This document shows positions 47,726 to 56,590 of a DNA stretch of 64,000 bases, in pieces. The notes under the pieces are model-generated. The model did not search any database. It was not told where the DNA came from and worked only from the letters and a program-made list of their open reading frames with translations. The translations under genes and the position numbers were made by a program. Numbering within the stretch: the first letter of the stretch is position 1; every line of letters starts with the position of its first letter. Source of the stretch: an uncultured Rhodospirillales bacterium. Lineage in GTDB: Bacteria > Pseudomonadota > Alphaproteobacteria > ATCC43930 > CGMCC-115725. The stretch covers positions 1,087,966-1,151,965 of the forward strand of contig CAIKMD010000006.1 in assembly GCA_903828515.1 (NCBI GenBank), in the 5' to 3' direction.

Positions 47726-48796
47726 ATGGCTGAAATTCTCGGGATCGGAACGACGCATCAACCCAGTCTGGTGGGCACGGATGAAGCGGTTGCCGCGACG
47801 TGGCAGCGCATCATCAATGCGCCACGCATCGATCCGAAATGGCGCGACCGGAAGAACTGGCCGCCGGGCATGCTCGACGAAGTCGGTAACGACATGGGCT
47901 TCGCGGCGGGCCAACGCTTTCGCGCGCGGCTCTGGGCGAATTTCCGCAAGCAGCGTCAGATCATCGACGAGTTCAAGCCCGACTTCATCGTCATCATCGC
48001 CGACGACCAGTACGAGAATTTCAAGGAAACCATCATCCCGCCCTTCTGCGTCTATGGGCTCGACGACGATTTCGAGCAGGAAGTGTGGAATCACGGCTTC
48101 ATGGCCAAGAATCCCAATTACTGGGGCGAACCCCATGACATGAAGCTGAAGCTCCACGGCCATCGCGAGGGCGCCAAGACGCTCACCACGGGCCTGATCA
48201 ACCGCGGCGTCGCGATGCCCTATGCCTACAAGCTTCTCCATTCGCCGATCCTCGCGCACGGCTTCAACTACACCGTGGAATATCTCGACTGCGACCGGAA
48301 AGGTTTCGCGCATCCGATCGTGCCGTTTCATGTCAACTGCTACGGCAGCGCGGTGATCAGCGCCAACGGCGCTTTCGCCCATCTCTTCAAGGAGCCCGAG
48401 CAGGTGGGCCTGCCCGACCCGCCGGGCCCCAACCCCGCGCTCTGCTACGAGGTCGGCGCCCGCATGGCGGAGGTTCTGGCGGAAAGCCCCTATCGCGTCG
48501 TCATCATGGCGTCGTCGAGCTGGTCGCATTGCTTTCTCTCGACCAACACGGGCTACGTCCTCCCGGATTTCGATGAAGACCGGAAGATGCTCGCGGCGCT
48601 CGAGAAGGGCGATTACGAGACGTGGCGCAAGCGAACGATCGAGGAAGTCGAGGCGGCCGGTCACCACGAATTGCTGAACTGGCACGTGCTGGCGGGCGCG
48701 ATGGGCGCGCTGAAACGCAAGCCGGTGATCCTCGACTACTTCGAGACCTTCATCTTCCAGTCCGACAAATGTTTTGCGGTTTTCCCGCCGGAGTGA
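47726..48796 (+). CDS. class III extradiol ring-cleavage dioxygenase (LigB-type)
   Basis: A 356-residue protein of the LigB/protocatechuate 4,5-dioxygenase beta-subunit superfamily. The N-terminal ILGIGTTHQPS supplies an early iron-ligand histidine, and IVIIADDQYENF and VPFHVNCYGS follow, then the C-terminal VIMASSSWSHCFLS with the conserved catalytic-region histidine. It should open a catechol-type ring meta to the hydroxyls. The ATG at 47726 follows GAGAGG; an upstream GTG is possible. No small LigA-type subunit is seen beside it. The stop codon lies at the left edge of the low-G+C island. Confidence 0.88.
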   Translation: MAEILGIGTTHQPSLVGTDEAVAATWQRIINAPRIDPKWRDRKNWPPGMLDEVGNDMGFAAGQRFRARLWANFRKQRQIIDEFKPDFIVIIADDQYENFKETIIPPFCVYGLDDDFEQEVWNHGFMAKNPNYWGEPHDMKLKLHGHREGAKTLTTGLINRGVAMPYAYKLLHSPILAHGFNYTVEYLDCDRKGFAHPIVPFHVNCYGSAVISANGAFAHLFKEPEQVGLPDPPGPNPALCYEVGARMAEVLAESPYRVVIMASSSWSHCFLSTNTGYVLPDFDEDRKMLAALEKGDYETWRKRTIEEVEAAGHHELLNWHVLAGAMGALKRKPVILDYFETFIFQSDKCFAVFPPE

Positions 48797-48809
48797 TCGA
48801 GACGGCTGG
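48791..48809 (+). repeat. possible left boundary repeat of the tRNA-Thr island
   Basis: GAGTGATCGAGACGGCTGG matches GAGTGATCGTGAAAACTGG at 50881-50899 in 15 of 19 positions, with nine in a row. It begins at the stop of the dioxygenase gene. It may be a remnant attachment repeat, but the match is modest. Confidence 0.4.
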
Positions 48810-48883
48810 GCGATTAGGATCGCGCGTCCATCGACGCATAACGTAAGAGGCGTTGGTGGAGGTGTCTTTAGGTTCCGACTTGC

Positions 48884-49162
48884 CTAGCAGAAGAGGCTAG
48901 CGCTGAACTGTACGCGCACGACACCCGTTCCGATTCCGCTTTGCATTTTGACTAGCCATGCCTTCGCAGCTCTCTGGGTCTGCGCGCCTGAAAGCGACTC
49001 GTGGGAGTTTGACGCTGACCCAGAGCGGTTTGATTCGGACGACTCGACTTTCTTCTTGGTGGTCCACTGATTAAGGGCGATTTTCGTACACTTTACAATT
49101 GCCGCATCGCTTACGATCACACGACATGGTATATGAATGGGCCCATAGTTGAGAGCGGCCAT
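48884..49162 (-). CDS. doubtful ORF in the tRNA-Thr island
   Basis: A 92-codon frame whose ATG (49160-49162) overlaps the TTG start of the divergent P-loop gene. It reads MAALNYGPIHIPCRVIVS, then a Ser/Lys-rich middle. No family, signal or clear codon bias supports it; it may be chance. Between 48797 and 49161 I see nothing else. Confidence 0.25.
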   Translation of the reverse strand: MAALNYGPIHIPCRVIVSDAAIVKCTKIALNQWTTKKKVESSESNRSGSASNSHESLSGAQTQRAAKAWLVKMQSGIGTGVVRVQFSASLFC

Positions 49163-50385
49163 TGACCACTCATACGCGCATCTTATTTCTCGGTCCTACA
49201 GGTGTCGATAAATCTGCCGTTGCAAAACGGCTGAGCGACTTCGTTGGTAAGAGTTGGGGGCAATCGTTTCGCTACGTAGATTTCGAAAAGGATTTTCTCA
49301 AAAAGCACATTGCGAGTCAGGGCAATACTTGGACGAGGTTTCTAGCGGCAGACCTAAGGGTACAGTCTTCGATTTGGCATACGGCTTGGGAAGAGTTCAG
49401 CAAGACGCTAGGCACGGAAATTACCGTTCTTGGACTTCACGCGACCTACGTCAGCGCGATTATGGGGTTGCGCTGCCCTATTCACATTCCGGACATCTGC
49501 GGGTCATTCAAGCCGACGTTGATCGTTTCGCTCATAGACGACGTTCAAAATATGTGGAGACGCACCGAGGAGAGAGCTGCAGGTAGAGATTCGGCCGGGA
49601 GGCCCACGTTTGAGCAACTACTTAGTGCGAGACGCGCGGAACAAATTTTGGGAGATATGATCGTCACTCATTCGCAGTCCGGAAGCGCGCGCCACGTAGT
49701 CTGCGCGACAGGGAACGCTTTAGTTTCGCTCGCGAATTTGGTCATTTTCGACGCGGACGTTACATATATGTCCTTTCCCATTTCGGTGCCGATGAACATG
49801 GCGGACGCTGGAGACGCTAGCTTCATGAAATTGATCAACCATGCTCACCAACTTGCGCTTCGCGAAATGCACAGAGAGCGTATGCGTGCTTTCATTACGC
49901 CGCTGTCAATAGATGAGTTGCCGTTACTCAAGTTGAAGCAGGGAGCGGATGGCAACGTTACATACGACTGCGCGACCGGCCGATGGAACCAGGATGAGCT
50001 GTGGGATGACGCAAATGCAGCAATTCTTCCAATGCTAAAGAACGGTTTCAAAATTCCGCATGGGGAGCAAATCCAGCCCGCCGCAGGGACGATGGGGACA
50101 GATGTTGGTTGGAGAGATCGACGGCTGGTGCTCCAGTCGAAATCGCTCGCAATTGTCTGCCCTAAGGATCCAGCGGCAGATCGAATTACTCGCGGGGTTA
50201 GGGACGAAATTGCAACTGCGGTTACAGTTGGTACTCCCTGTTTCTATTGGCAAAATCCGGAATGGGACAAGGGTGGGTATGTTCAATCCCAATTTCCTTC
50301 CGCAGGTTCCATGGGGCAGGGATTTACCGAATTGCTCGTCCAACGAGCTGATTCGCTGGAATCACTCATCTCCGCCAAGCCTTAG
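49162..50385 (+). CDS. P-loop NTPase-like protein with C-terminal deoxyribosyltransferase-like domain
   Basis: A 407-residue soluble protein in visibly low-G+C DNA. Residues 11-18 read GPTGVDKS, a Walker A-like loop in which the glycine before the lysine is aspartate. The following segment resembles small nucleotide kinases, with VTYMSFPISVPMN near 215. Residues 314-370 (DVGWRDRRLVLQSKSLAIVC, RGVRDEIATAV, GTPCFYWQNPEWD) have the layout of Rossmann-like nucleoside deoxyribosyltransferase or related nucleotide-binding domains. The TTG start follows GAGAG and is the only start near the loop. A small gene follows after 9 bases. Function unknown; a nucleotide-targeting defence effector is a guess. 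Confidence 0.6.
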   Translation: MTTHTRILFLGPTGVDKSAVAKRLSDFVGKSWGQSFRYVDFEKDFLKKHIASQGNTWTRFLAADLRVQSSIWHTAWEEFSKTLGTEITVLGLHATYVSAIMGLRCPIHIPDICGSFKPTLIVSLIDDVQNMWRRTEERAAGRDSAGRPTFEQLLSARRAEQILGDMIVTHSQSGSARHVVCATGNALVSLANLVIFDADVTYMSFPISVPMNMADAGDASFMKLINHAHQLALREMHRERMRAFITPLSIDELPLLKLKQGADGNVTYDCATGRWNQDELWDDANAAILPMLKNGFKIPHGEQIQPAAGTMGTDVGWRDRRLVLQSKSLAIVCPKDPAADRITRGVRDEIATAVTVGTPCFYWQNPEWDKGGYVQSQFPSAGSMGQGFTELLVQRADSLESLISAKP

Positions 50386-50394
50386 GGGTTAGTC

Positions 50395-50628
50395 ATGAAG
50401 ATTGCGATCACAATCCGCAAAGAGGATTTGGCAGAAATTAGGAATTTGTTGGAAGCGATAAAGTCGACGAAGGCTGATGTCACCGTCTTAGAGGCGCCGC
50501 ATGGAATCGCGTACCAGTTTGCTTTCCCGATTGTGACGATCAGTTCAGCCGCAGGTCCGGATAGACATTTTGGATCTGAAGCTGTCGAAATTCTTCGCGG
50601 TCTTACAAAGACGGCGCATCCTGATTAG
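50395..50628 (+). CDS. small hypothetical partner protein
   Basis: A 77-residue protein starting MKIAITIRKEDLAEIRNLLE, with a beta-helix-beta pattern and a Gly/His-containing C-terminus (AAGPDRHFGSEAVEIL). Its gene begins 9 bases after the P-loop gene with AGGGGTTAGTC ahead, so the two are almost surely one operon. A counted 60-base line has 24 G+C. Not recognised. The 268 bases that follow up to the tRNA hold no gene I can support. Confidence 0.6.
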   Translation: MKIAITIRKEDLAEIRNLLEAIKSTKADVTVLEAPHGIAYQFAFPIVTISSAAGPDRHFGSEAVEILRGLTKTAHPD

Positions 50629-50880
50629 TTCGAGAAGATATCAGTCATGAGCATCAATAGATGTTCTTTGGTCAGGACAGAACTCCGCCAATAGTGAATA
50701 TGTCCTATAACGCTTCTCCTGTCTTAGGCGCGATAGCGATGCTCTGCTGTTACGCAACTGCCTGCCACGCCTCATCACGTCAAAAGACGTTTTGTAGTGT
50801 CGCCTTCGTTGACTTGGCGAAGTGCTAGCCCACCCGTTAGCTGGGCCGAAGCTAAAAATGCCGTCTCAGAGAAACGACGT

Positions 50881-50899
50881 GAGTGATCGTGAAAACTGG
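50881..50899 (+). repeat. possible right boundary repeat of the tRNA-Thr island
   Basis: Partner of 48791-48809 (15 of 19 identical). Its last bases are the CCA-encoding end of tRNA-Thr on the other strand, the usual kind of place for integration. Confidence 0.4.
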
Positions 50900-50971
50900 T
50901 GCCGGATGAGGGGATTGAACCCCCGACCTTCGGTTTACAAAACCGCTGCTCTACCGCTGAGCTAATCCGGC
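50897..50971 (-). tRNA. tRNA-Thr (anticodon TGT)
   Basis: The minus strand folds as a tRNA with acceptor GCCGGAT/ATCCGGC, D-arm AGCTCAGCGGTAGAGC, anticodon stem-loop with TGT (complement of 50937-50939), T-arm GGGGGTTCAATCCCCT and an encoded CCA at 50897-50899. Pair 27-43 is a G-A mismatch. The 3' end faces the low-G+C island. Confidence 0.97.
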
Positions 50972-51031
50972 GTCCTGAATGGGTCGGAACTTACACAGGA
51001 CCGCCGCGTGATGCCATCCGCAACGCGGACC

Positions 51032-51214
51032 CTAGGCCGAAATATCGAGTGTCTGGCCGCGGTTGGGATCGCTCGAACCGCTTGGCGGTTTTGTCGGGTC
51101 GGGCGCTTTTTGCGCGCCGGGCGGCGGCTGAACCTTCGGGGTCGCCTGAGTCACGGACTGGCCGAACGGTAAAGCCACCGGCGGCCCGGCGCTGATCGAC
51201 ATGCCGTTACACAT
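51032..51214 (-). CDS. possible small Pro-rich protein
   Basis: A 60-codon frame encoding a Pro/Gln/Ser-rich chain (TPKVQPPPGAQKAPDP) that ends in NRGQTLDISA. High third-position G+C fits local genes, but there is no strong ribosome site and no family I can name. A methionine at codon 5 is an alternative start. Confidence 0.35.
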   Translation of the reverse strand: MCNGMSISAGPPVALPFGQSVTQATPKVQPPPGAQKAPDPTKPPSGSSDPNRGQTLDISA

Positions 51215-51335
51215 CGGAAGACCGTAACCGGGGTCGCTTAACGGCCGTTAAACATTAGCGACAATGCAAGGTAATCGGCGGGCTTCTGTTAGCGTTTTCT
51301 CAAAGCCGGCGGGCCTATCGTTTTTCCGGCCAATC

Positions 51336-52439
51336 ATGCGGATCAAGTCACTCGACGCCGTGCGCGGCCTCGCCGCGCTGATGGTGGTGTTCCACCATTG
51401 CTATCTGATCGCGCTCGGCGCGACCGGCGAGCCGGACTCATGGCTGGCTTGGACCCCGTTCAACATGATCGTGCTCGGCCGGCCGAGCGTGATCCTGTTC
51501 TTCGTCCTGAGCGGCTATGTCCTGTCGTTGCCGTTCCTCGCCGAGGCGCAGCCCGGCTATGCCGGCTATCTCGTGAAGCGTATCTGCCGCATCTATCTTC
51601 CTTTTGTCGCGGCGATCGGCTTGTCGGCGCTGCTCTTCGCGGCGATCGCGCCGCAGCCGATTCCGGCGCTGGGTCCGTGGTTCAATCTCGCGTCGTGGAG
51701 CGAGCCGTTGAGTATCGATCTGCTCGCGCGCCATCTCGCGATGACCGGCCTGCCCGGCGACGTGACGCTCGACAACGTGATGTGGAGCCTCGTCTACGAG
51801 CTACGCATCTCGCTGATCTTTCCGCTGCTGGTGCTGCTGGTGCGGCGCTATCGCGAGAAAGCATTGGTCGCCACGGTGTTGAGCTATGGTGTCCTCGATT
51901 ACGCCTGTGCTCATTTCGGCATCCATATCCCGTTCTATGGATCGGATTACGGCCTATCGCTGCTGGTGACCGCTTACTTCGTGGCGTTCTTCGTCATCGG
52001 CATCGCGCTCGCGATGTGGGCCGAGCTGATCAAGCGGCAGATCGCGCAGTGGCACAAGGGCACTATCGCGATCCTCTGGCTCGCCGCGATCATGGGCCTC
52101 GCCCAGCATTCCGATGTCGCCAACGGCATCGGCGCGGCTTTGGTCATCGCGCTGGTGGTGCAGGGCGGATGGGCCGCCGATCTCCTGAACCGTCCGGCGC
52201 TGCAATGGCTGGGGCGCGTGTCCTACAGCCTCTATCTCACCCATCTGCTGGTGCTGCTGGCGATGGTACATCTGCTCGACGGGATCGTTCCGCTGTGGAT
52301 TACGCTGGTCGCGGTGCCGATCCTGTCGCTGGGTGTGGCCGCGCTGATGTATCGCTACGTCGAGGCGCCGTCGATCGCGCTCGGCCGGCGCTGGAGCGGA
52401 CCGGCACGCAAAACCCTCGTTGTTACTGGGCAGGCCTAA
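51336..52439 (+). CDS. acyltransferase family 3 (OafA/YrhL-type) membrane protein
   Basis: A 367-residue polytopic protein with the family opening IKSLDAVRGLAALMVVFHHC, containing the RxxA and catalytic-type histidine motif, and about ten membrane helices. No C-terminal SGNH domain. These enzymes acetylate or otherwise acylate sugars of O-antigen, peptidoglycan or exopolysaccharide. The ATG at 51336 directly starts the family domain. Its stop overlaps that of the convergent membrane protein gene (CTAA). Confidence 0.92.
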   Translation: MRIKSLDAVRGLAALMVVFHHCYLIALGATGEPDSWLAWTPFNMIVLGRPSVILFFVLSGYVLSLPFLAEAQPGYAGYLVKRICRIYLPFVAAIGLSALLFAAIAPQPIPALGPWFNLASWSEPLSIDLLARHLAMTGLPGDVTLDNVMWSLVYELRISLIFPLLVLLVRRYREKALVATVLSYGVLDYACAHFGIHIPFYGSDYGLSLLVTAYFVAFFVIGIALAMWAELIKRQIAQWHKGTIAILWLAAIMGLAQHSDVANGIGAALVIALVVQGGWAADLLNRPALQWLGRVSYSLYLTHLLVLLAMVHLLDGIVPLWITLVAVPILSLGVAALMYRYVEAPSIALGRRWSGPARKTLVVTGQA

Positions 52440-54055
52440 CGTGTCGGGCTGAGTTGTGCCGTGAGCGCCGGCGCCTGTGCGCGCGCGTGCACCCGATAGA
52501 GCGCGGCGGTCGGCGTCGCGGCGATGAAGTCGAGCCGGTCGGCGTAGAAGCCTTTGGGTTGAACCAACCGGTCTGCCGCCAGCACCAGTACATAGTCGAA
52601 GTTCTTTTGCCAGTCGGCGAGATAGGTCACCAGCATCGCGGTCGATGACGTCGTCGCGGGCGGATGATCCGACAACACGTCCGATGAGGGCGGCACGATG
52701 CGGTCTTCGCTGAGCTTGTCGTAAGGAGCCAGTGCGTGAAGCGGCTGCTTGGCGGCGGTGGTGAAGAGATGCGGATAGAAGGCGCCGCGCTCGACGATCA
52801 TCGGCGCCGCGCTGTGACCGAAGCTTGCCTGATTGACGAAGAATTTCCAACGCACCGGCTCGACGACATTGGGACTGGCTTTCGGCGCGGTGACCACGAG
52901 CACGCGATCGAGCGCCTTCACCGGCTGAAGCACGGATTCGAGATCGGCGATGTTGGCGTTCTGTCCCTGCCACGTCGTCGCGATCACACCGACGCGCGTT
53001 GCAATCAGCGCGACGACGACGAAGGCCAGCGCGGCGATCTCGCGTCGCGCCAGTTTCCGCGGGGCGATGCCGGCGAAGAACAGGAACCCGGCGAGGACGG
53101 GAAAACGGATATCGATCCAGCCGGTTTCGGACAGCACGCTGGGGATGAACGGATAGAGCCCGAAAAGCGCCGCGGCGAGACCGGAAAGCCAGGAGAGACG
53201 CAGCCGACGTGTGATCGCAAGGATCGTAATGACCGTGGCGATGGCACCCAGAATCATCAGGTCGATATGGGTGTCATACGTCATGAAATCGGCGGCGGCG
53301 CCGATCGCCTTGGTCAGCGGGTCGAATTTGGTCAGCGACCACCACACGTTTTTGATCAGCACGAGCGGCGAACCGCCAGCGTCGCTGGCGATGCGTGTCT
53401 GCAGATAGAGCATCGCGACGGGAAGCACCGTCAAGGCGAGTTTCGCGGCGCGGCCAACGGTCGCGCCAACACGCCGCTCGCGCGCGATTTCGTTCAATTC
53501 GAAACAGCTGACGATGAGGAACAGGAACGCGACGCCGAAGAGATGGGTAAAGAAGGCGGGGATCGCGATCACCGCGACGGCGCCGCTCTGTTGCCAGAAG
53601 GGACGGTCTTTCAACCGGATCCAGCATGCGGCACCCAATAGGGCGAGGCCCGTGCCGACCATGAAGTTGAGAAACCCGGCGAGCAGGGTCGCGTTATAGA
53701 CCGCGAGCGCTGAGACCAGCGGCCACCAGCTCCGCTTTTCGAAGACGGCGTCGTGGAGCGCGACGGTGCCGAGAACGGGCAGGATCAGCGCCAGCGCGAT
53801 GAAGAGGCGGCCGGCGATATCGAGCGGCATGAGCTTCGCCAGCAACGGCACGACGGCATCCATGCCGAGATTGGGCACGATATGCCAATCGATCGCGTAG
53901 ATCGAAGCGAGAGCGGGGTCGTGACCCGCCGCGAGCAGCACCCGCATCCGCGCGAGATGATTGGGATAGTCGAGGAGGGGCGGAATCGTCGTGAGGAAAA
54001 GTGGAGCGACAAGCGCCGCGAGCAGCACGGCGAGCGCGATGCGGCGCGGCCACAT
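52436..54055 (-). CDS. polytopic membrane protein, probable GT-C-type glycosyltransferase
   Basis: A 539-residue protein with about ten to twelve membrane helices, then a soluble C-terminal part of roughly 150 residues. After the first helix comes a loop with PPLLDYPNHLARM, an acidic residue placed as in the first-loop catalytic site of GT-C transferases. It starts 5 bases after gtrA in a GtrB-GtrA operon, where the third gene is usually the locus-specific sugar transferase that uses the flipped polyprenyl-linked sugar. That makes this the likely glycan-decorating enzyme. Confidence 0.75.
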   Translation of the reverse strand: MWPRRIALAVLLAALVAPLFLTTIPPLLDYPNHLARMRVLLAAGHDPALASIYAIDWHIVPNLGMDAVVPLLAKLMPLDIAGRLFIALALILPVLGTVALHDAVFEKRSWWPLVSALAVYNATLLAGFLNFMVGTGLALLGAACWIRLKDRPFWQQSGAVAVIAIPAFFTHLFGVAFLFLIVSCFELNEIARERRVGATVGRAAKLALTVLPVAMLYLQTRIASDAGGSPLVLIKNVWWSLTKFDPLTKAIGAAADFMTYDTHIDLMILGAIATVITILAITRRLRLSWLSGLAAALFGLYPFIPSVLSETGWIDIRFPVLAGFLFFAGIAPRKLARREIAALAFVVVALIATRVGVIATTWQGQNANIADLESVLQPVKALDRVLVVTAPKASPNVVEPVRWKFFVNQASFGHSAAPMIVERGAFYPHLFTTAAKQPLHALAPYDKLSEDRIVPPSSDVLSDHPPATTSSTAMLVTYLADWQKNFDYVLVLAADRLVQPKGFYADRLDFIAATPTAALYRVHARAQAPALTAQLSPTR

Positions 54056-54060
54056 GGCGG

Positions 54061-54435
54061 TCAGCTTGCTTTCCAGAAGACGTAGCGGCGGGTCATGGCG
54101 TAGCTCCAGAAGAACATGACCGGCAGGCTCAACACTTTGGCGAGGAGCGCGGGCATCAGCGGCGCGAGCGCGGCGACGACCAGGGTCGAGATCAGGAGCG
54201 CCGAGAGGCTGACCATCAGGAAACGCGCGAATTGCTGGGGCAGGTCGCCGCGGATGTCGTTGAAGGTCCAGCGCCGGTTGAGAAAGAAGCTGAGCACGAT
54301 GCCGGCGCCGTAGGACACGACATTGGCTTGTGTCGGCGCCATGCCGACCAGGACGGTGAGCGCGGCGAACAGGCTGACGTCGAGCGTCGTGTTGACGCCG
54401 CCGACGAGGGCGAAACGCAGGGGCCGGAGGATCAT
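54061..54435 (-). CDS. gtrA: GtrA family membrane protein
   Basis: A 124-residue protein with four hydrophobic helices and the GtrA signature LRFALVGGVNTTLDVSLF and LSFFLNRRWTFND. GtrA proteins are thought to flip polyprenyl-phosphate-linked sugars across the inner membrane. It overlaps gtrB by 4 bases and precedes the polytopic transferase gene. Confidence 0.92.
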   Translation of the reverse strand: MILRPLRFALVGGVNTTLDVSLFAALTVLVGMAPTQANVVSYGAGIVLSFFLNRRWTFNDIRGDLPQQFARFLMVSLSALLISTLVVAALAPLMPALLAKVLSLPVMFFWSYAMTRRYVFWKAS

Positions 54436-55442
54436 GATGCCATCAGCCGATGCTGTGGCGCCGACATCGCGGGCGCGACGGCGATGTTTCCCGCCACGCT
54501 GTCGACGACATAAAGCGGCCGGCGTTTCGTCTCCATGTACATGCGGCCGAGATACTCGCCGAACATGCCGAGGACGAGGAACTGCGTGCTGCCGATCAGG
54601 AGCATCATGGTCATCATGCTGGTCCAGCCGGCGACCGCTGAGCCCATCGCCCAGCTCAGCAGCGAATAGCCGATCATCGCCATGCTGGCGCAGCCCATGG
54701 CGACGCCGAGATAGGAGGCGAGCCGCAACGGCATGATCGAGAAGCCGGTGATCGCATCGAAGGCGAGGCGCAGCATCTTTGAGAAGGGATAGTTCGTGCT
54801 GCCGGCGAAACGCGCCTGGCGGTCATAGAGCAGCGGCACCTGTTTGAGGCCGATCCAGCTCACCATGCCGCGGATGAAGCGGGATTGTTCGGGCATCGAA
54901 TTCAGGACGTCGAGCGCGCGTCGGCTCATCAGGCGGAAATCGCCGGTGTCGAGCGGAATGTCGATGTCGACCAGCTTGCGCAGGAGGCGATAGAAGATCG
55001 CCGCGGTCCAGGATTTGATCAGGGTCTCGCCCTCGCGCTTGCGGCGCTGGCCGTAGACGATCTCGGCGCCTTCATCCATCAGCGCCATCATTTGTTCCAG
55101 CAATTCGGGCGGGTCCTGCAGATCGGCGTCGATGATGAGGATGCGTTCGCCGCGACAGGCGTGAAGCCCGGCGGTCAATGCAATCTGATGGCCGTAATTG
55201 CGCGACAGGTTGATGGCGACGACGCGCGACTTATTGGCCGCGATGTTGCTCATCACGTTCCAGGTGCCGTCACGCGAGCCGTCATTGATAAGGACGATCT
55301 CGAACGAGGTGCCGACCGTGGTGATGCAGGCCTCTTCGACCAGGCGGCAGAATTCCGGCAGACCTTCTTCTTCGTTGAAGCAGGGAGCCACGACCGATAG
55401 GCGCGGCCGCATCTCGTTACGCTCGGAATTAACACTCGACAT
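54432..55442 (-). CDS. gtrB: GT2 polyprenyl-phosphate glycosyltransferase (GtrB/DPM1-like)
   Basis: A 336-residue enzyme with a GT-A catalytic domain: LSVVAPCFNEEEGLP, the metal-binding IIDADLQDPPELLEQM and VYGQRRKREGE, and two C-terminal membrane helices (about 230-300). It loads a sugar from its nucleotide onto a polyprenyl phosphate. First gene of the gtrB-gtrA-transferase operon. Confidence 0.93.
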   Translation of the reverse strand: MSSVNSERNEMRPRLSVVAPCFNEEEGLPEFCRLVEEACITTVGTSFEIVLINDGSRDGTWNVMSNIAANKSRVVAINLSRNYGHQIALTAGLHACRGERILIIDADLQDPPELLEQMMALMDEGAEIVYGQRRKREGETLIKSWTAAIFYRLLRKLVDIDIPLDTGDFRLMSRRALDVLNSMPEQSRFIRGMVSWIGLKQVPLLYDRQARFAGSTNYPFSKMLRLAFDAITGFSIMPLRLASYLGVAMGCASMAMIGYSLLSWAMGSAVAGWTSMMTMMLLIGSTQFLVLGMFGEYLGRMYMETKRRPLYVVDSVAGNIAVAPAMSAPQHRLMAS

Positions 55443-55630
55443 AATGCTTACCCCATCGGATCAATTCGTTTGATGCCAAAGGAGCAAAAGTGATGCCAAT
55501 GGCGGTTTCGCAACGCTTTGCAATGAGGGCGCGACGCGGGCACGGTTAATTTGTAAGTATTACCGACGGCGGCGCGTGGCCGTGACGCCGCGTTGTATTA
55601 AGATGGCGGCTAAAGCTCGGGGGGACGGCG

Positions 55631-56590
55631 ATGGGACAGCGACGCGTAAGTCTGGCGATCCTGGTTGCGGCAATCTGCGGATGGTCGGTTGGCGCCGCCG
55701 TCGCGGCCGACAAGATCGTCGCGGTTCGCTCGGGCATCGACATCGCCTTCGCGGCGCTCGAGGTCGGCGATGCCGCGAAGATCTGGCAAGGCCTCGATCT
55801 CGAATTGCAGGTGCTCGAAGTTCCCGGCACGCGGATCGAACAGGTCCTGACCTCGGGCGATGCGGATGTCGGGCTCGGCGCCGGGATCGCCTTGGGACAA
55901 CGGGTGAAGGGCGTGCCGACGATCGGCGTCGCCTCGGTGGCGGGGCCGCCGAATAATTTCACCCTTCTCGTCAATGCCGACAGCCCGATCAAGACCATCG
56001 CCGACCTGAAGGGCAAAACCGTCGCGGTGACTACGGCGGGTTCGGTGACCGACTGGCTGGTACGCGAATTGTCGCGCCGTCAGGGCTGGGGCACCGACGG
56101 GATCAAGTCGGCGCCGCTCGGCGATGAAACCGCGCGGATGGCGGCGCTGCGGACGAAGAACGTCGATGCCGATCTCGGCAGCCTGATGCAGTCGTTCCAG
56201 TTCGCCGATAGCGGGCAGGGGCGCATCATCGTTTTCTTCGGCGACGTGGTGAAGGATTTCCAGACGCTCGTCCTGAAGGCGTCCGACAAATTCATCGAGC
56301 AGCATCCCGATCGGCTACAGCGCTTTCTCAAGGGCTGGTTCCAATCGGTCGCCTATATGAAGGCGCATCCCGATATCGGCGTGAAAGTCGTGTCCGACAG
56401 TTTCAAGATCGATCCGGTCGCGGTGGCCAAGGCCTATGAGGTCGAGATGAAAATGCTGTCCGACGACGGCACGTTCGACGTGGCCGGCATGGACGTGATC
56501 CGCCATTCCCTGGTCGAGCTGCATATCCTCGACACGCTGCCCGAGCGCAAGGACCTTTATACCGACCGCTTCGTGCCGGTGAAGTGGTGA
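55631..56590 (+). CDS. ABC-type substrate-binding protein without cognate transporter
   Basis: A 319-residue periplasmic protein: signal peptide to about residue 25 (GAAVAA), then the taurine/nitrate-type binding fold with GDADVGLGAGIALGQ and IADLKGKTVAVTTAGS. It is translationally coupled to an SDR gene (GTGA overlap) and heads a cluster with a hydrolase and an MFS transporter. This context suggests uptake and processing of an organic substrate, perhaps with the binding protein serving another transporter or acting as a sensor. Confidence 0.87.
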   Translation: MGQRRVSLAILVAAICGWSVGAAVAADKIVAVRSGIDIAFAALEVGDAAKIWQGLDLELQVLEVPGTRIEQVLTSGDADVGLGAGIALGQRVKGVPTIGVASVAGPPNNFTLLVNADSPIKTIADLKGKTVAVTTAGSVTDWLVRELSRRQGWGTDGIKSAPLGDETARMAALRTKNVDADLGSLMQSFQFADSGQGRIIVFFGDVVKDFQTLVLKASDKFIEQHPDRLQRFLKGWFQSVAYMKAHPDIGVKVVSDSFKIDPVAVAKAYEVEMKMLSDDGTFDVAGMDVIRHSLVELHILDTLPERKDLYTDRFVPVKW

